DNA of 64,000 nt from CAWINY01 sp963837635 (GTDB lineage Bacteria > Acidobacteriota > Terriglobia > Terriglobales > Acidobacteriaceae), in the NCBI GenBank assembly GCA_963837635.1, contig CAWINY010000004.1, positions 310,001 to 374,000 on the forward strand, read 5' to 3'. Both the position numbers and the translations under genes were made by a program. The number at the start of each line of letters is the position of its first letter. Position 1 is the stretch's first letter. Shown here piece by piece: positions 42,458-51,246 of this stretch. Under the pieces are notes generated by a model, which was given only the letters and a program-made list of their open reading frames with translations, made no database searches and was not told where the DNA came from.

Positions 42458-42488
42458 CACTGACCGCTGACAGCTGACCACTGATTAC
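42458..42488. repeat. CACTGACCGCTGACAGCTGACCACTGA-type repeat
   Basis: CCACTGACCGCTGACAGCTG followed by ACCACTGATT. This short direct repeat of a CTGACC unit belongs with the family at 41036 and 44283; it lies just before the GNAT start codon. Confidence 0.6.
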
Positions 42489-42490
42489 CG

Positions 42491-43015
42491 ATGTCTATCA
42501 CGCTGCGTGACTTCCGCAACTTCGACTTCCAACAGCTCTGGCATCTCGACCAGGCCTGTTTTCCCGCCGGCATCGCCTATTCGCGAACGGAGCTAATGCA
42601 CTACATGACCCGGAGCGGCGCGTTCACCCTGATCGCCGAAGATGCGTCTCCCCAAGCTAAGCTGGCCGAACGACGCCCTGACATCGTTGGTTTTCTGGTG
42701 GCGCAGGAAGATCGCCGGCAGCTGGGCCATATCATCACCATCGACGTTCACAAGGAGGCGCGCCGCAAAGGTGTGGGCGTCTTGCTGATGGAAGCGGCCG
42801 AAGCCCGGCTGCGGCAGCGTGGGTGCGTGGGCATGTATCTGGAAACCGCCGTCAATAACGATGCCGCGATTGCTTTCTACAAGCGCCTGGGTTACTCCGT
42901 TCTGCAGACCATCCCACACTATTACCAGGGCGATCTCGACGCCCTGCTGATGGGCAAACGTTTCTCCCGGAGTTCTGCGCCCAAGCCTCAGGTAGCGGGC
43001 GAGGCCAAAGACTGA
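42491..43015 (+). CDS. GNAT-family N-acetyltransferase (RimI-like)
   Basis: 174 residues. The acetyl-CoA loop is HIITIDVHKEARRKGVGVLL (RxxGxG). It is followed by EAAEARLRQRGCVGMYLETA and NNDAAIAFYKRLGYSVLQTI, the order seen in RimI-type enzymes that acetylate protein N-termini. The substrate is not clear, since no ribosomal protein gene is near. It probably starts at ATG 42491; no strong ribosome site is seen because the repeat occupies that position. The last ~20 residues are a polar tail. Confidence 0.85.
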   Translation: MSITLRDFRNFDFQQLWHLDQACFPAGIAYSRTELMHYMTRSGAFTLIAEDASPQAKLAERRPDIVGFLVAQEDRRQLGHIITIDVHKEARRKGVGVLLMEAAEARLRQRGCVGMYLETAVNNDAAIAFYKRLGYSVLQTIPHYYQGDLDALLMGKRFSRSSAPKPQVAGEAKD

Positions 43016-43072
43016 TTCGAAAGACTGATTCAGAGGCGCTGATACGCGCTGAGCAACGATCCTTCCTTCCAG

Positions 43073-44200
43073 CTACCGGTTCGCGGTGTTTGCAGCCGTC
43101 TGCAGCGGGGCCTCTTGCGAACAGGAGAGCCCCCGCTCGATGGCGGTGCCTTCTTCATAATCGTTCCAGGTGACGATCAGCAGGAAGGGCAGGGGATTGC
43201 TGCTGTTGTAATAACGGCGGTAGAGGCGCAAGGTGTCGTCGAAGGTCTTGCCGCAGCGGGCGGCCATGAAGCGGTGCCGCGTCCACGAAGCCCTGGAGTC
43301 GTCGAACCCGGGCCAGGCGGCGCCCACCGCAATCTTGTCCGGGTACTTGGTTCTCATGGTTGCGTAGAAGTCTTCCAGGTAGCCCTCGCCCCAGTTGCTG
43401 CCGTTGGGTCGCCAGCCCCCCCGGCCGGGCTCGACCCAGGCGTAAAAGCCGTCGAAGACGCTGGCCCACTTGGACGAGATGTCCTTATAGATAAGCAGCG
43501 GCCTCTCCGGCCATGAGTTTGTCGCCTGGCGCACCCGGTTCCAGTCGGTCTTGTCTCTCTTGGGGAAGATGAAAATCACCGGCCGGCCGTCATAGCGCAA
43601 GTAGCTGGTGCTCGGGATCTGCGCCTGCGGCCCGATGTAGTGGTCATAGGCATATTGCAGATCCGCCAGCACCGATTCGGTCTCCTGGCCTGGGTCGTCG
43701 ACCGCCTCGTCGTACTGGATCGCAACCTGGAATTGGCGCTCGTTGGCGGTTTGTTGCAGCAGGGCATAGCTTTGGTCGGTAAACAACTTGTGCGGTCCGT
43801 ACCAATTCACTACAAACCCGGCAATGCCGAGGTTTTTTGCCTGCTCGATTTGCTGGGCCAGCATCACGCGGTCGTGGGTCGAGTAGCCTACGTCCAGGTG
43901 CTCGCTGCTGCCGAACCACGGCTGATAAGCCGCCAGCAGTTGAGTCCCTCCACTGGGAAACTGAAAGTTGTTCTTTAAGGTTTGGCGCAGGTTGCTGCTG
44001 TGGCTGCAGGCGAGCATCGCAGCAAGCAAGGCAACGCCGATAGCCAGCAGCGGTGCGACACGCGCCGGAGGCGCATTCCGAAAATAGCCCTGGACGGAGT
44101 TCTGGGCAGGCGCATCCCTGCAAGGGAAGTGCCGAAGGCACGCCCGATTCTCGGTCCCACGTGACTTTCGACTAGCGGAGCGGATTCCAGGCAATTTCAT
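43073..44200 (-). CDS. GH99-like glycan hydrolase lipoprotein
   Basis: 375 residues from ATG 44200. A hydrophobic segment (VAPLLAIGVALLAAMLACS) ends in a lipobox-like AMLAC at Cys65, so it is probably an exported lipoprotein; the 47 residues before it are oddly long and arginine-rich. The mature part has LLAAYQPWFGSSEHLDVGYS, IAGFVVNWYGPHKLFTDQSY, RPVIFIFPKRD and LLIVTWNDYEEGTAIERG. These match the GH99/GH71-like barrel (endo-alpha-mannosidase group), with the acidic pair at WNDYEE. Substrate specificity cannot be assigned. Confidence 0.7.
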   Translation of the reverse strand: MKLPGIRSASRKSRGTENRACLRHFPCRDAPAQNSVQGYFRNAPPARVAPLLAIGVALLAAMLACSHSSNLRQTLKNNFQFPSGGTQLLAAYQPWFGSSEHLDVGYSTHDRVMLAQQIEQAKNLGIAGFVVNWYGPHKLFTDQSYALLQQTANERQFQVAIQYDEAVDDPGQETESVLADLQYAYDHYIGPQAQIPSTSYLRYDGRPVIFIFPKRDKTDWNRVRQATNSWPERPLLIYKDISSKWASVFDGFYAWVEPGRGGWRPNGSNWGEGYLEDFYATMRTKYPDKIAVGAAWPGFDDSRASWTRHRFMAARCGKTFDDTLRLYRRYYNSSNPLPFLLIVTWNDYEEGTAIERGLSCSQEAPLQTAANTANR

Positions 44201-44282
44201 GGAACGAGTTGTCCTGAGTCCTTTGGGCCCAGGGTTCTGCACTGCAGGTTTGATGGCGCGCGCCGGCCAAGTGTTGGCGGAA

Positions 44283-44366
44283 AGTGGCCAGTGGTCAGGG
44301 GTCAGTAGGCGTGCTCGGAGGTCCAGGCGGACGACGTTCTCGCTGGCCACTGTCCACTGGCCACTG
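44283..44366. repeat. Paired GTGGCCAGTGGTCA / GGCCACTGTCCACTGGCC repeats
   Basis: GTGGCCAGTGGTCAGGGGTC (44284-44303) and CTGGCCACTGTCCACTGGCC (44341-44360) form an inverted pair. It lies in the gap between the GH99-like gene and bfr. Confidence 0.72.
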
Positions 44367-44445
44367 ATTCCTCGATTTCCCTTCGGTGCATGGTTTCAGC
44401 TAAGATGCTGCTCCGGCAGACATCTTCATTACCTGGGAGCGAATA

Positions 44446-44922
44446 ATGCGTGGAAGCGAAAAGGTGATCGAGCAGTTGAACGCGGCCCTTGCCTCGGAAC
44501 TGACGGCCATCGTGCAATACATGACGCAGTCGGAAATGTGCAACAACTGGGGATACAACCATCTGGGCGACCGAACCAAGGCGCGCGCCATCGAGGAGAT
44601 GAAGCACGCGGAGGGACTGATCGAACGAATCATCTTTTTGGACGCCACGCCCACCCTGGAGGTCGGCTTGAAGCCGCAACTCGGCGCCAATGTGCAGCAG
44701 CAGATGGACATCAATCTCAAGGACGAGCACGATGCCGTGCTCCAGTACAACGCCGCCGTGAAGGTCTGCGAAGCGGAGAAAGATGAAGGCTCCCGGCTCC
44801 TCTTCGAGCACATGATCCAGGACGAAGAACGGCACGTCGATTACCTGGAGGCCCAGATTCACTCAATTGGGGAAGTGGGCATCGCCAACTATTTGTCGCA
44901 GCAGATGAAGGGCGGAGAATAG
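44446..44922 (+). CDS. bfr: Bacterioferritin
   Basis: 158 residues, the usual length. The four-helix bundle carries the ferroxidase ligands Glu18, Glu51, His54, Glu94 (KDEHDA), Glu127 and His130 (DEERHVDYLE). Met52, the heme-bridging residue, is present in EEMKHAEGLIERI. Bacterioferritin forms a 24-mer shell that oxidises and stores iron and binds heme at the subunit interface. GGGAG precedes ATG. No bacterioferritin-associated ferredoxin gene is adjacent. A 36-bp palindrome follows at 44972. Confidence 0.95.
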   Translation: MRGSEKVIEQLNAALASELTAIVQYMTQSEMCNNWGYNHLGDRTKARAIEEMKHAEGLIERIIFLDATPTLEVGLKPQLGANVQQQMDINLKDEHDAVLQYNAAVKVCEAEKDEGSRLLFEHMIQDEERHVDYLEAQIHSIGEVGIANYLSQQMKGGE

Positions 44923-44971
44923 GCGCAGCTGCCTGGGTGTATTCGGTTGTTTTGGCGGCTGAGGGCCTGAG

Positions 44972-45007
44972 GGTGCCCCACATCTACCCGGTTTTGGCAG
45001 ATGTGGG
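44972..45007. repeat. 36-bp palindromic repeat, ACATCTGCC stem
   Basis: GGTGCCCCACATCTACCC, a GGTTTT-like loop and GGCAGATGTGGG. One base in the left arm differs from the family form. Confidence 0.85.
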
Positions 45008-45035
45008 TAGGGACTTCTACGCCTGCGAAGGGCGA

Positions 45036-45068
45036 AGTGGCCCACTCAATCCCGGCTGAGTGGGCCAC
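45036..45068. repeat. GTGGCCCACTCA / TGAGTGGGCCAC inverted repeat
   Basis: A 12-bp perfect stem around ATCCCGGC, about 200 bases upstream of the CPBP-like gene. Possibly related to the CACTCAAG family. Confidence 0.65.
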
Positions 45069-45266
45069 GCGCATGAGGAACTCGGTCGAGGCTGCGGCTG
45101 CTTTTTCAGTTTGAACGCCTGTGGCGGGACGTACCCTGTGGCCGTGACGGCCATGCAGTCCCAGTCACACCACCAACTTGATTCCGAACGCGAACCTTGG
45201 GGCACCCGGCTAGGGTGGGGCACCCCCACGTCCAACGCTTTTCGATGAATTGCAGTCCAATCAGTC

Positions 45267-45881
45267 ATGCGGAATTCGGTCGAGGTTGCGGCGGCTTTTG
45301 GGCTGATTGAGGCCGCCTTATGGACTGCGGGCCCCTGGCAGCTTGCTTGCAGCCTGGCGGCGCTGCTGTTTGCCTGCGCCATGAGTGTGGCGGGACGTTG
45401 GCCGATCAGCGAGTTGGGCATCAGTTGGGGAAATCTACGCCGAGGCTGGTGGATCGTGCCGGCCGCCGCCGGACTGGCGCTGCTCATGATCCTGGCGGGC
45501 TACGTCTCCGGAACCCTGCACGATCCGGTGCGTTGGCATCATCCGCTGGTACATGCGGGCTTGTACACGACATGGGCCGTGCTTCAGCAATTCCTGCTGC
45601 TTTCCTTCTTCTACGTCCGGCTGCAGGCGGTCTTTGGATGGCCGGCTCTGCCGCTCACGGCCGGTCTCTTCTCGATCGTTCACCTTCCCAACGCGCTGCT
45701 CATGGCAGCTACCTTCCTGCTCAGCTTGTTCCTGATCGCTGCCTTCCGTAAGTACAGGAACATCCTGCCGATTGGCCTCGCCCACGCCGTGCTTGGCCTA
45801 GCGCTGGCCGTGTCCATGCCGGATTCGCTGGTACACAAGATGATGGTGGGCAGGGCTTATCTGCTGCACGGGATCAGTTGA
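45267..45881 (+). CDS. CPBP-like (Abi/Rce1) membrane protein lacking the catalytic glutamates
   Basis: 204 residues, six or so membrane helices. Layout and the segments FSIVHLPNALLM and LPIGLAHAVLGLAL match the second and third motifs of CPBP intramembrane proteases (His-x3-Asn type). The first motif, normally EExxxR, reads QQFLLLSFFYVRLQ here, so both glutamates are replaced by glutamine. It may be a non-proteolytic relative. No ribosome site is obvious before ATG 45267. Confidence 0.6.
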   Translation: MRNSVEVAAAFGLIEAALWTAGPWQLACSLAALLFACAMSVAGRWPISELGISWGNLRRGWWIVPAAAGLALLMILAGYVSGTLHDPVRWHHPLVHAGLYTTWAVLQQFLLLSFFYVRLQAVFGWPALPLTAGLFSIVHLPNALLMAATFLLSLFLIAAFRKYRNILPIGLAHAVLGLALAVSMPDSLVHKMMVGRAYLLHGIS

Positions 45882-45908
45882 CGCGGCGGGCGCGCGGGGA
45901 AATAATGA

Positions 45909-45928
45909 ATGTAAGTAACTACTTACAT
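45909..45928 (+). promoter_or_regulatory. Palindromic operator overlapping the tetR start codon
   Basis: ATGTAAGTAACTACTTACAT is a near-perfect inverted repeat (ATGTAAGTA / TACTTACAT sharing the centre). Its last two bases are the AT of the tetR start codon. TetR-type regulators of RND pumps usually bind such 20-24 bp palindromes, so autoregulation of the whole operon is likely. Confidence 0.72.
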
Positions 45929-46655
45929 GGCAACTCCGCACGCTCGCATCAACTCCCGCATTACCTCCGAGGACCGGCGCCAGCAGATCCTGCAGGCGGC
46001 CACCGAACTATTTGCCAAGCAGGGCTTTGAGGGCACCACCACCCGGCAGATCGCGCTCCACGCCAAGGTCAACGAGGCTATTATCTTTCGCCACTTTCCC
46101 AGCAAAGAAGAGCTGTACTGGGCGGTGATCAGCCACAAGTGCGAGGTGGAAAACGGCAATCACCGCATGCGGGAGTTGCTGCACTCCGAAGGCACGCCGC
46201 AGGAGATCTTTGCGGCCCTTGCCGAGGACTTCCTGCGGCGCCGCGAAAAGGATCCTAGCCTGGGCCGCTTGCTGTTCTTTTCCGCGTTGGAGAACCATCG
46301 CCTTTCCAACCGCTTTTTTCAAACGCACATCGTGGCCTATTACGAGACCTTAACCGAATACATCCGCCAGCAGATTGAGGCAGGCAAGTTCCGTCACGTG
46401 GACCCGCTGCTCGCCGCACGTGGATTCCTGGGCTTGGTCGTCTATCACTACATGATCCAGGAGTTGTTCGGGGGCAAGAAGTACCAGAAGTTCGATATCC
46501 GGGAAGTGAGTCAGAGCCTGGCCGAAATGTGGTTGAACGGCATGCTGCCGCACGGCAGTGAGCGCGATGATGCCGGCTTCAGCACCAAGCACCAAGAGCC
46601 CGTGGCTGCGGCCAAGAAAAGTTCTCGCGGAGAAAGCGGCGGAAAAAACGAATGA
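45927..46655 (+). CDS. TetR/AcrR-family transcriptional repressor
   Basis: 242 residues. The N-terminal helix-turn-helix is typical: RRQQILQAATELFAKQGFEG, TTTRQIALHAKVNEAIIFRH and FPSKEELYWAVI. The C-terminal ligand domain (about 70-210) is all-helical and unassigned. It heads the operon with the RND adaptor (4-base ATGA overlap at 46652) and pump. The palindrome at its own start codon suggests that it represses this operon until a pump substrate binds. The transcript may be nearly leaderless or use a start just upstream; no clear ribosome site is seen. Confidence 0.9.
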   Translation: MATPHARINSRITSEDRRQQILQAATELFAKQGFEGTTTRQIALHAKVNEAIIFRHFPSKEELYWAVISHKCEVENGNHRMRELLHSEGTPQEIFAALAEDFLRRREKDPSLGRLLFFSALENHRLSNRFFQTHIVAYYETLTEYIRQQIEAGKFRHVDPLLAARGFLGLVVYHYMIQELFGGKKYQKFDIREVSQSLAEMWLNGMLPHGSERDDAGFSTKHQEPVAAAKKSSRGESGGKNE

Positions 46656-47989
46656 CACCTCAACGAAATGTAGCGCCGGCGTCTCGCCGGCGGGTCCCGC
46701 TTTGGAGACCACGGGTCACGGCATTACGGCAGGATGGCAGCGAGGTTGAGAGAACCCGCGGGCGAGACCCTTCGACTGCGCTCAGGGCAGGCTCTGGCGC
46801 GACAAGCCAACGCGGCATCGCGCTAGCCTGTGCTGTGTTCCTGACGACTTTGTTGCTGGCGTGCTCCAGCAAGAATCAGCAATCGCCACCAGCGCAGGGC
46901 AGGGGCATGGGAGCAGTGCCGGTCACCGTCGCACAGGTGTCGCAGAAGGATGTCCCGCTGCAGCTTCGCACCATCGGTTCGGTCGAGGCCTATCAGACGG
47001 TGCAAGTCAAGTCCATGATCGGCGGCCAGATCGACTCGGTGAACTTCAAGGAAGGCGACGACGTCCGTCGCGGACAACGGTTGTTCCAGATCGACCGCCG
47101 TCCGCTGGAGGCCGCCTTGCACCAGGCCGAGGCCCAGCTTGCCCGGGACGACGCGCAAGCGAAAGATGCGCGCTCCCAGGCCGTGCGTTACGCGGAACTG
47201 TTTAGCCAAGGAGTGGTGTCGAAAATCGATAATGATACCCGGCAGACCGCCGCCGAGGCCGATGAGGCCGCCGTGCAGGCTGACAAAGCGTCGGTGGAGA
47301 ATGCTCGGGTCCAGTTGCAGTACACGACCATCGATTCACCGCTGGATGGCCGGACGGGCAATCTGGAGATTCATGCCGGCAACCTGATCAAGGCCAACGA
47401 CACCCCATTTCTGGTCACGATCAACAAAATCCAGCCGATTTATGTCACCTTCACCTTGCCCGAGCAGCAATTGGCGGAGGTGAAGCGCTATATGTCGGGT
47501 GGACACAAGTTGGCCGTGACCACCGAGATTCCGAACGATCCCAAGCCAGCGAGCGGCACGCTGACCTTTATCGACAACGCCGTCGATCAGCAGACAGGCA
47601 CTATCAAGTTGAAGGGCACCTTCGAGAACGCCGATCGCCGCCTGTGGCCAGGCCAGTTTGTGAACGTAGTGCTCACGCTGGCCAATCAGCCGAATGCCAC
47701 GGTGGTGCCTGCCACCGCCGTGCAGACCGGACAGGCCGGATCTTATGTCTTCCTGGTCACGAAAGAGAACACGGCGGAATCACGTCCAATCAAGGTATTC
47801 CGTACCGTTGAGAACCTGGCGGTGGTGGAAGGCATCCAGCCGGGTGAGACGGTGGTAACCGACGGCCAGGTGCGTCTGACGCCGGGCGCGAAGGTGGAGA
47901 TCAAGAACGCTGCCGGGTCGCCAACGAGTGCGCCGGGTTCGGGCACCGGCCAGAATGCGAAAGCTGCGAAGCAGGATTTGGGTTCATGA
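46652..47989 (+). CDS. RND efflux periplasmic adaptor (membrane fusion protein)
   Basis: 445 residues. Residues ~55-71 form a lipoprotein signal (GIALACAVFLTTLLLACSS, lipobox Cys71). The adaptor core follows: VEAYQTVQVKSMIGGQIDSV, NFKEGDDVRRGQRLFQIDRR, a helical hairpin at ~150-200, QYTTIDSPLDGRTGN and QPGETVVTDGQVRLTPGAKV. It links the inner membrane pump to a TolC-type duct. The first ~54 residues are abnormal: they are encoded by two dispersed repeats (46673-46800), and no other ATG, GTG or TTG in frame occurs before the signal. It overlaps tetR and the pump gene by 4 bases each. Confidence 0.9.
   Translation: MTPQRNVAPASRRRVPLWRPRVTALRQDGSEVERTRGRDPSTALRAGSGATSQRGIALACAVFLTTLLLACSSKNQQSPPAQGRGMGAVPVTVAQVSQKDVPLQLRTIGSVEAYQTVQVKSMIGGQIDSVNFKEGDDVRRGQRLFQIDRRPLEAALHQAEAQLARDDAQAKDARSQAVRYAELFSQGVVSKIDNDTRQTAAEADEAAVQADKASVENARVQLQYTTIDSPLDGRTGNLEIHAGNLIKANDTPFLVTINKIQPIYVTFTLPEQQLAEVKRYMSGGHKLAVTTEIPNDPKPASGTLTFIDNAVDQQTGTIKLKGTFENADRRLWPGQFVNVVLTLANQPNATVVPATAVQTGQAGSYVFLVTKENTAESRPIKVFRTVENLAVVEGIQPGETVVTDGQVRLTPGAKVEIKNAAGSPTSAPGSGTGQNAKAAKQDLGS
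46673..46800. repeat. Two repeats forming the N-terminal extension of the adaptor gene
   Basis: GCGCCGGCGTCTCGCCGGCG (46673-46692) matches, in reverse, 51344-51364. ACCCTTCGACTGCGCTCAGG followed by GCAGGC (46768-46793) matches 37024-37048. Both are read in frame, as VAPASRRRVP and RDPSTALRAGSGA. Confidence 0.75.
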
Positions 47990-50900
47990 GCATCGCAGAG
48001 CTGTTTATCAAGCGGCCCATCATGACCACCCTGGTCATGATCGCCATTCTGCTGTTTGGCATCATGGGCTATCGCGCGCTGCCGGTGAGCGACCTGCCCA
48101 ACGTGGACTTTCCCACCATCGCGGTGAGCGCCAGCCTGCCGGGAGCCAATCCCGACACCATGGCCTCGGCGGTGGCCATGCCGCTGGAAAAACAGTTCTC
48201 CACCATTGCCGGGGTGGACCAGATGACCTCGGTCAGCACGCTCGGCAGCACCTCCATTACCCTGACCTTCAGCCTGGACCGCAATCTCGACGCCGCCGCG
48301 CAGGACGTGCAGTCGATGATCTCCAAGGCGCAGCACGACCTGCCGCAAAACATGCCGTCGCCGCCTTCCTATCAGAAGGTGAACCCGGCCGACCAGCCCA
48401 TCCTGTATCTCGCGCTGAGCTCGCCCACGTTGCGCCTGTCCGACGTGGACGAATACGCGGAAACCATGATGGCGCAGCAGATCTCGATGGTCAGCGGCGT
48501 GGCCCAGGTCAGCGTGTTCGGTTCGCAGAAGTACGCGGTGCGGGTGCAGCTCGATCCCAAGGCGATGGCCTCGCGCCAGATCGGCATCGACGAAGTCAAT
48601 CAGGCGGTGCAGAACGGCAACGTCAATCTACCCACCGGCCGGCTGGACGGACGCCAGCAGGCGTTCGTACTCCAGGCCAACGGGCAGCTCTACAATGCCG
48701 CCCAGTATCAGCCGCTGATCGTCGCCTATCGCAACGGCGCTCCGGTGCGCCTGCAGGAGATCGGCCACGTTTACGACAGCGTGGAAGACGACAAGATCGC
48801 CAGCTGGTATGCCGGTCCCGATCACAAAATTTCCCGGGCCATCGTGCTCGCCGTGCAACGTCAGCCGGGCACCAACACGGTTGAAGTCGTTAACAACATC
48901 AAGAAGCTGCTGCCCGTATTTCGTGAGCGCATGCCGGCCTCGGTGGAGATGAACATCCTCTACGACCGCTCGGAGTCGATCCGCGACTCGGTCAACGACG
49001 TGAAGTTCACCCTGGTGCTGGCGCTGGGCCTGGTGGTGATGGTCATTTTCCTATTCCTGCGGAACGTTTCCGCGACCGTCATCCCCAGCCTCGCGCTGCC
49101 CTTCTCGCTGGTTGCGACCTTCGCGGTCATGTACCTGCTCGGCTACTCGGTGGACAATCTCTCGTTGATGGCGCTGACCCTGTCGGTGGGCTTTGTGGTG
49201 GACGACGCCATCGTCATGCTGGAGAACATCGTCCGCCACATGGAGATGGGCGAGAAGCCGATGCAGGCGGCGATGCGCGGTTCGCGCGAGATCGGCTTCA
49301 CAATTATTTCCATGACGCTCTCGCTGGCCGCCGTGTTCATTCCGGTGCTCTTCATGGGCGGCATCCTGGGACGCCTGCTGCACGAGTTCGCGGTCACGAT
49401 TGGCGTGGCCATCCTGGTTTCAGGCTTCGTTTCCCTTTCGCTGACGCCGATGATGTGCTCGCGCTTCCTGCGTCCGCCGAAGCCCAAGGCAGAGCAGGGC
49501 CGGCTGTTCCGCGCATCGGAGCGCGTCTTCGAAGGCATGCTCCACCTTTATGACTGGAGTCTGGTCAAGGTTATCCGCCATCGCCGGCTGACCATGGCTG
49601 TGTCGCTGGTCGTGATGGTCGCGACGGCGTGGGCCTTTGTGTCGATCCCCAAAGGATTTCTGCCTAACGGTGATCAAGGCATGATCTTCGCCTTCACCGA
49701 GGCGCAGCAGGGAATCTCGTTCGATAACATGGCGCAGCACCAGTTGGACTTGGCTAACGCGGTGCTGAACGCGCCCGACGGCAAGTTCGTCAATCGCATG
49801 TTCATCGCGCTGGGTGGCGGCGCAACCAACCAGGGCCGCATGTTCCTGCGCATGGTGGAGCGCGAAGACCGCCCGCATGTGGACCGCATGATCCAGGATT
49901 TGCGTCCCTATGTGGCGAAGGTTCCCGGAATCAACGCCTTCCTGCAGAACCCGCCGCCGATTCGCATCGGTGGCCAGTTGACCAAGAGCCAGTACCAGTT
50001 CACGCTGCAAAGCCCCGACACCGCGGAGTTGTACAAATACGCGCCGATGCTCGAGACCAAGATGCGCGCCATCCCCGGGCTGCAGGACGTTACCACGGAT
50101 CTGCTGATCAAGACCCCGCAGATCAACATCGTGATTGATCGCGACAAAGCCGCGACCGTGGGCATCGGCGCCACACAAGTGGAAGACGCGCTCTACACCG
50201 CCTATGGCCAGCGGCAGATTTCGACGATTTACGAGCCCACGAATGCCTACCGCGTGGTCATGGAGTTGGAAGATCAGTACCAGCTCGATCCCGAAGTGCT
50301 GTCGATGCTTTACGTGCGCTCGACCACGGGCAAGCTGGTTCCGCTGAATGCCGTGGCCACCATCACCAAGAGCGTGGGACCGATGGTCGTCAATCACCTT
50401 GGACAGTTGCCGGCGGTCACCATCTCCTTCAACTTGCGGCCCGACGCTTCGCTCGGCGATGCCGTAATCGCGGTCAACAAGATCGCCGCCGAGATGCTTC
50501 CGGCCACCATCCAGATGAGCTTTCAGGGCACGGCGCAGGCGTTCCAGTCCTCCTTCCGGGGGCTGGGTATGTTATTGGTGATGGCCATTGCGGTCATCTA
50601 CATCGTGTTGGGTATTCTGTACGAGAGCTTCATCCACCCGCTGACCATCCTGTCCGGTCTGCCTTCGGCGGGCTTCGGCGCACTGATCACGCTAATGATC
50701 TTCCGCTTGCCGGTCTTTCCCCTGGAATGGCGCGTGCCTGACTTGAACATCTATGGCTTTGTCGGACTGATCATGCTGGTGGGCATCGTGAAGAAGAATG
50801 CCATCATGATGATTGACTTTGCCCTGGAAGCGCAGCGCAAGGAAGGGAAGTCGCCGGCGGATGCGATCTACGAAGGCGCCTTGGTCCGCTTCCGCCCGAT

Positions 50901-51165
50901 CATGATGACCACCATGGCCGCCCTGATGGGCACGCTGCCGATCGCGCTGGGAGCCGGCGCCGGTGCGGAGGCGCGGCGTCCTCTGGGCTTAGCGGTGGTC
51001 GGCGGCCTGCTGTTCTCGCAGTTGCTCACCCTCTACATCACGCCCGTCTATTACACCTACCTGGAGCAGTTCCAGAACTGGGTAAACCGAATCTTCGGCC
51101 GCAAGCCCAAGGCGCAGACGGAACTCGAACCGGAAGAACTGACCGCAAGCCGCGGGGATGACTAG
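47986..51165 (+). CDS. RND multidrug efflux transporter (MdtB/MdtC-like)
   Basis: 1059 residues, full length for the HAE-1 family. It has twelve predicted membrane helices in two halves, each with a large periplasmic loop. The N-terminus FIKRPIMTTLVMIAILLFGI is typical, as are the proton-relay acids in SVGFVVDDAIVMLENIVRHM on helix 4 and GLIMLVGIVKKNAIMMIDFA on helix 10. RPLGLAVVGGLLFSQLLTL closes the domain. It exports drugs or other amphiphiles using the proton gradient together with the adaptor upstream and a TolC-type channel that is not encoded here (one lies at 30655). The start overlaps the adaptor stop (ATGA). Confidence 0.95.
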   Translation: MSIAELFIKRPIMTTLVMIAILLFGIMGYRALPVSDLPNVDFPTIAVSASLPGANPDTMASAVAMPLEKQFSTIAGVDQMTSVSTLGSTSITLTFSLDRNLDAAAQDVQSMISKAQHDLPQNMPSPPSYQKVNPADQPILYLALSSPTLRLSDVDEYAETMMAQQISMVSGVAQVSVFGSQKYAVRVQLDPKAMASRQIGIDEVNQAVQNGNVNLPTGRLDGRQQAFVLQANGQLYNAAQYQPLIVAYRNGAPVRLQEIGHVYDSVEDDKIASWYAGPDHKISRAIVLAVQRQPGTNTVEVVNNIKKLLPVFRERMPASVEMNILYDRSESIRDSVNDVKFTLVLALGLVVMVIFLFLRNVSATVIPSLALPFSLVATFAVMYLLGYSVDNLSLMALTLSVGFVVDDAIVMLENIVRHMEMGEKPMQAAMRGSREIGFTIISMTLSLAAVFIPVLFMGGILGRLLHEFAVTIGVAILVSGFVSLSLTPMMCSRFLRPPKPKAEQGRLFRASERVFEGMLHLYDWSLVKVIRHRRLTMAVSLVVMVATAWAFVSIPKGFLPNGDQGMIFAFTEAQQGISFDNMAQHQLDLANAVLNAPDGKFVNRMFIALGGGATNQGRMFLRMVEREDRPHVDRMIQDLRPYVAKVPGINAFLQNPPPIRIGGQLTKSQYQFTLQSPDTAELYKYAPMLETKMRAIPGLQDVTTDLLIKTPQINIVIDRDKAATVGIGATQVEDALYTAYGQRQISTIYEPTNAYRVVMELEDQYQLDPEVLSMLYVRSTTGKLVPLNAVATITKSVGPMVVNHLGQLPAVTISFNLRPDASLGDAVIAVNKIAAEMLPATIQMSFQGTAQAFQSSFRGLGMLLVMAIAVIYIVLGILYESFIHPLTILSGLPSAGFGALITLMIFRLPVFPLEWRVPDLNIYGFVGLIMLVGIVKKNAIMMIDFALEAQRKEGKSPADAIYEGALVRFRPIMMTTMAALMGTLPIALGAGAGAEARRPLGLAVVGGLLFSQLLTLYITPVYYTYLEQFQNWVNRIFGRKPKAQTELEPEELTASRGDD

Positions 51166-51204
51166 GCTGCACTAGCCCGGTCGTCACGGAACGAACTTGG
51201 GGAA

Positions 51205-51240
51205 GGTGCCCCAGGTTCACCGCGAAGCGGTTAACCTGGG
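51205..51240. repeat. 36-bp palindromic repeat, AGGTT stem
   Basis: GGTGCCCCAGGTTCACCGC, GAA loop, GCGGTTAACCTGGG. Same borders and length as the ACATCTGCC and ACGTT families. Confidence 0.8.
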
Positions 51241-51246
51241 ACTTGC

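Larger units (their letters stand above)
44923..45266. other. Gap between bfr and the CPBP-like gene
   Basis: 344 bases with no gene. It contains the palindromes at 44972-45007 and 45036-45068. A GGGGCACCC motif repeats twice at 45201-45230 (GGGGCACCCGGC, GGGGCACCCCCACG), like a broken GGTGCCCC element. Confidence 0.5.

Noticed and set aside
41045..42481. A 478-codon minus-strand open frame opposite the M16 protease
   Set aside because: It covers the protease exactly on the other strand and its ends fall in repeat DNA; the plus-strand product has the full HxxEH signature.
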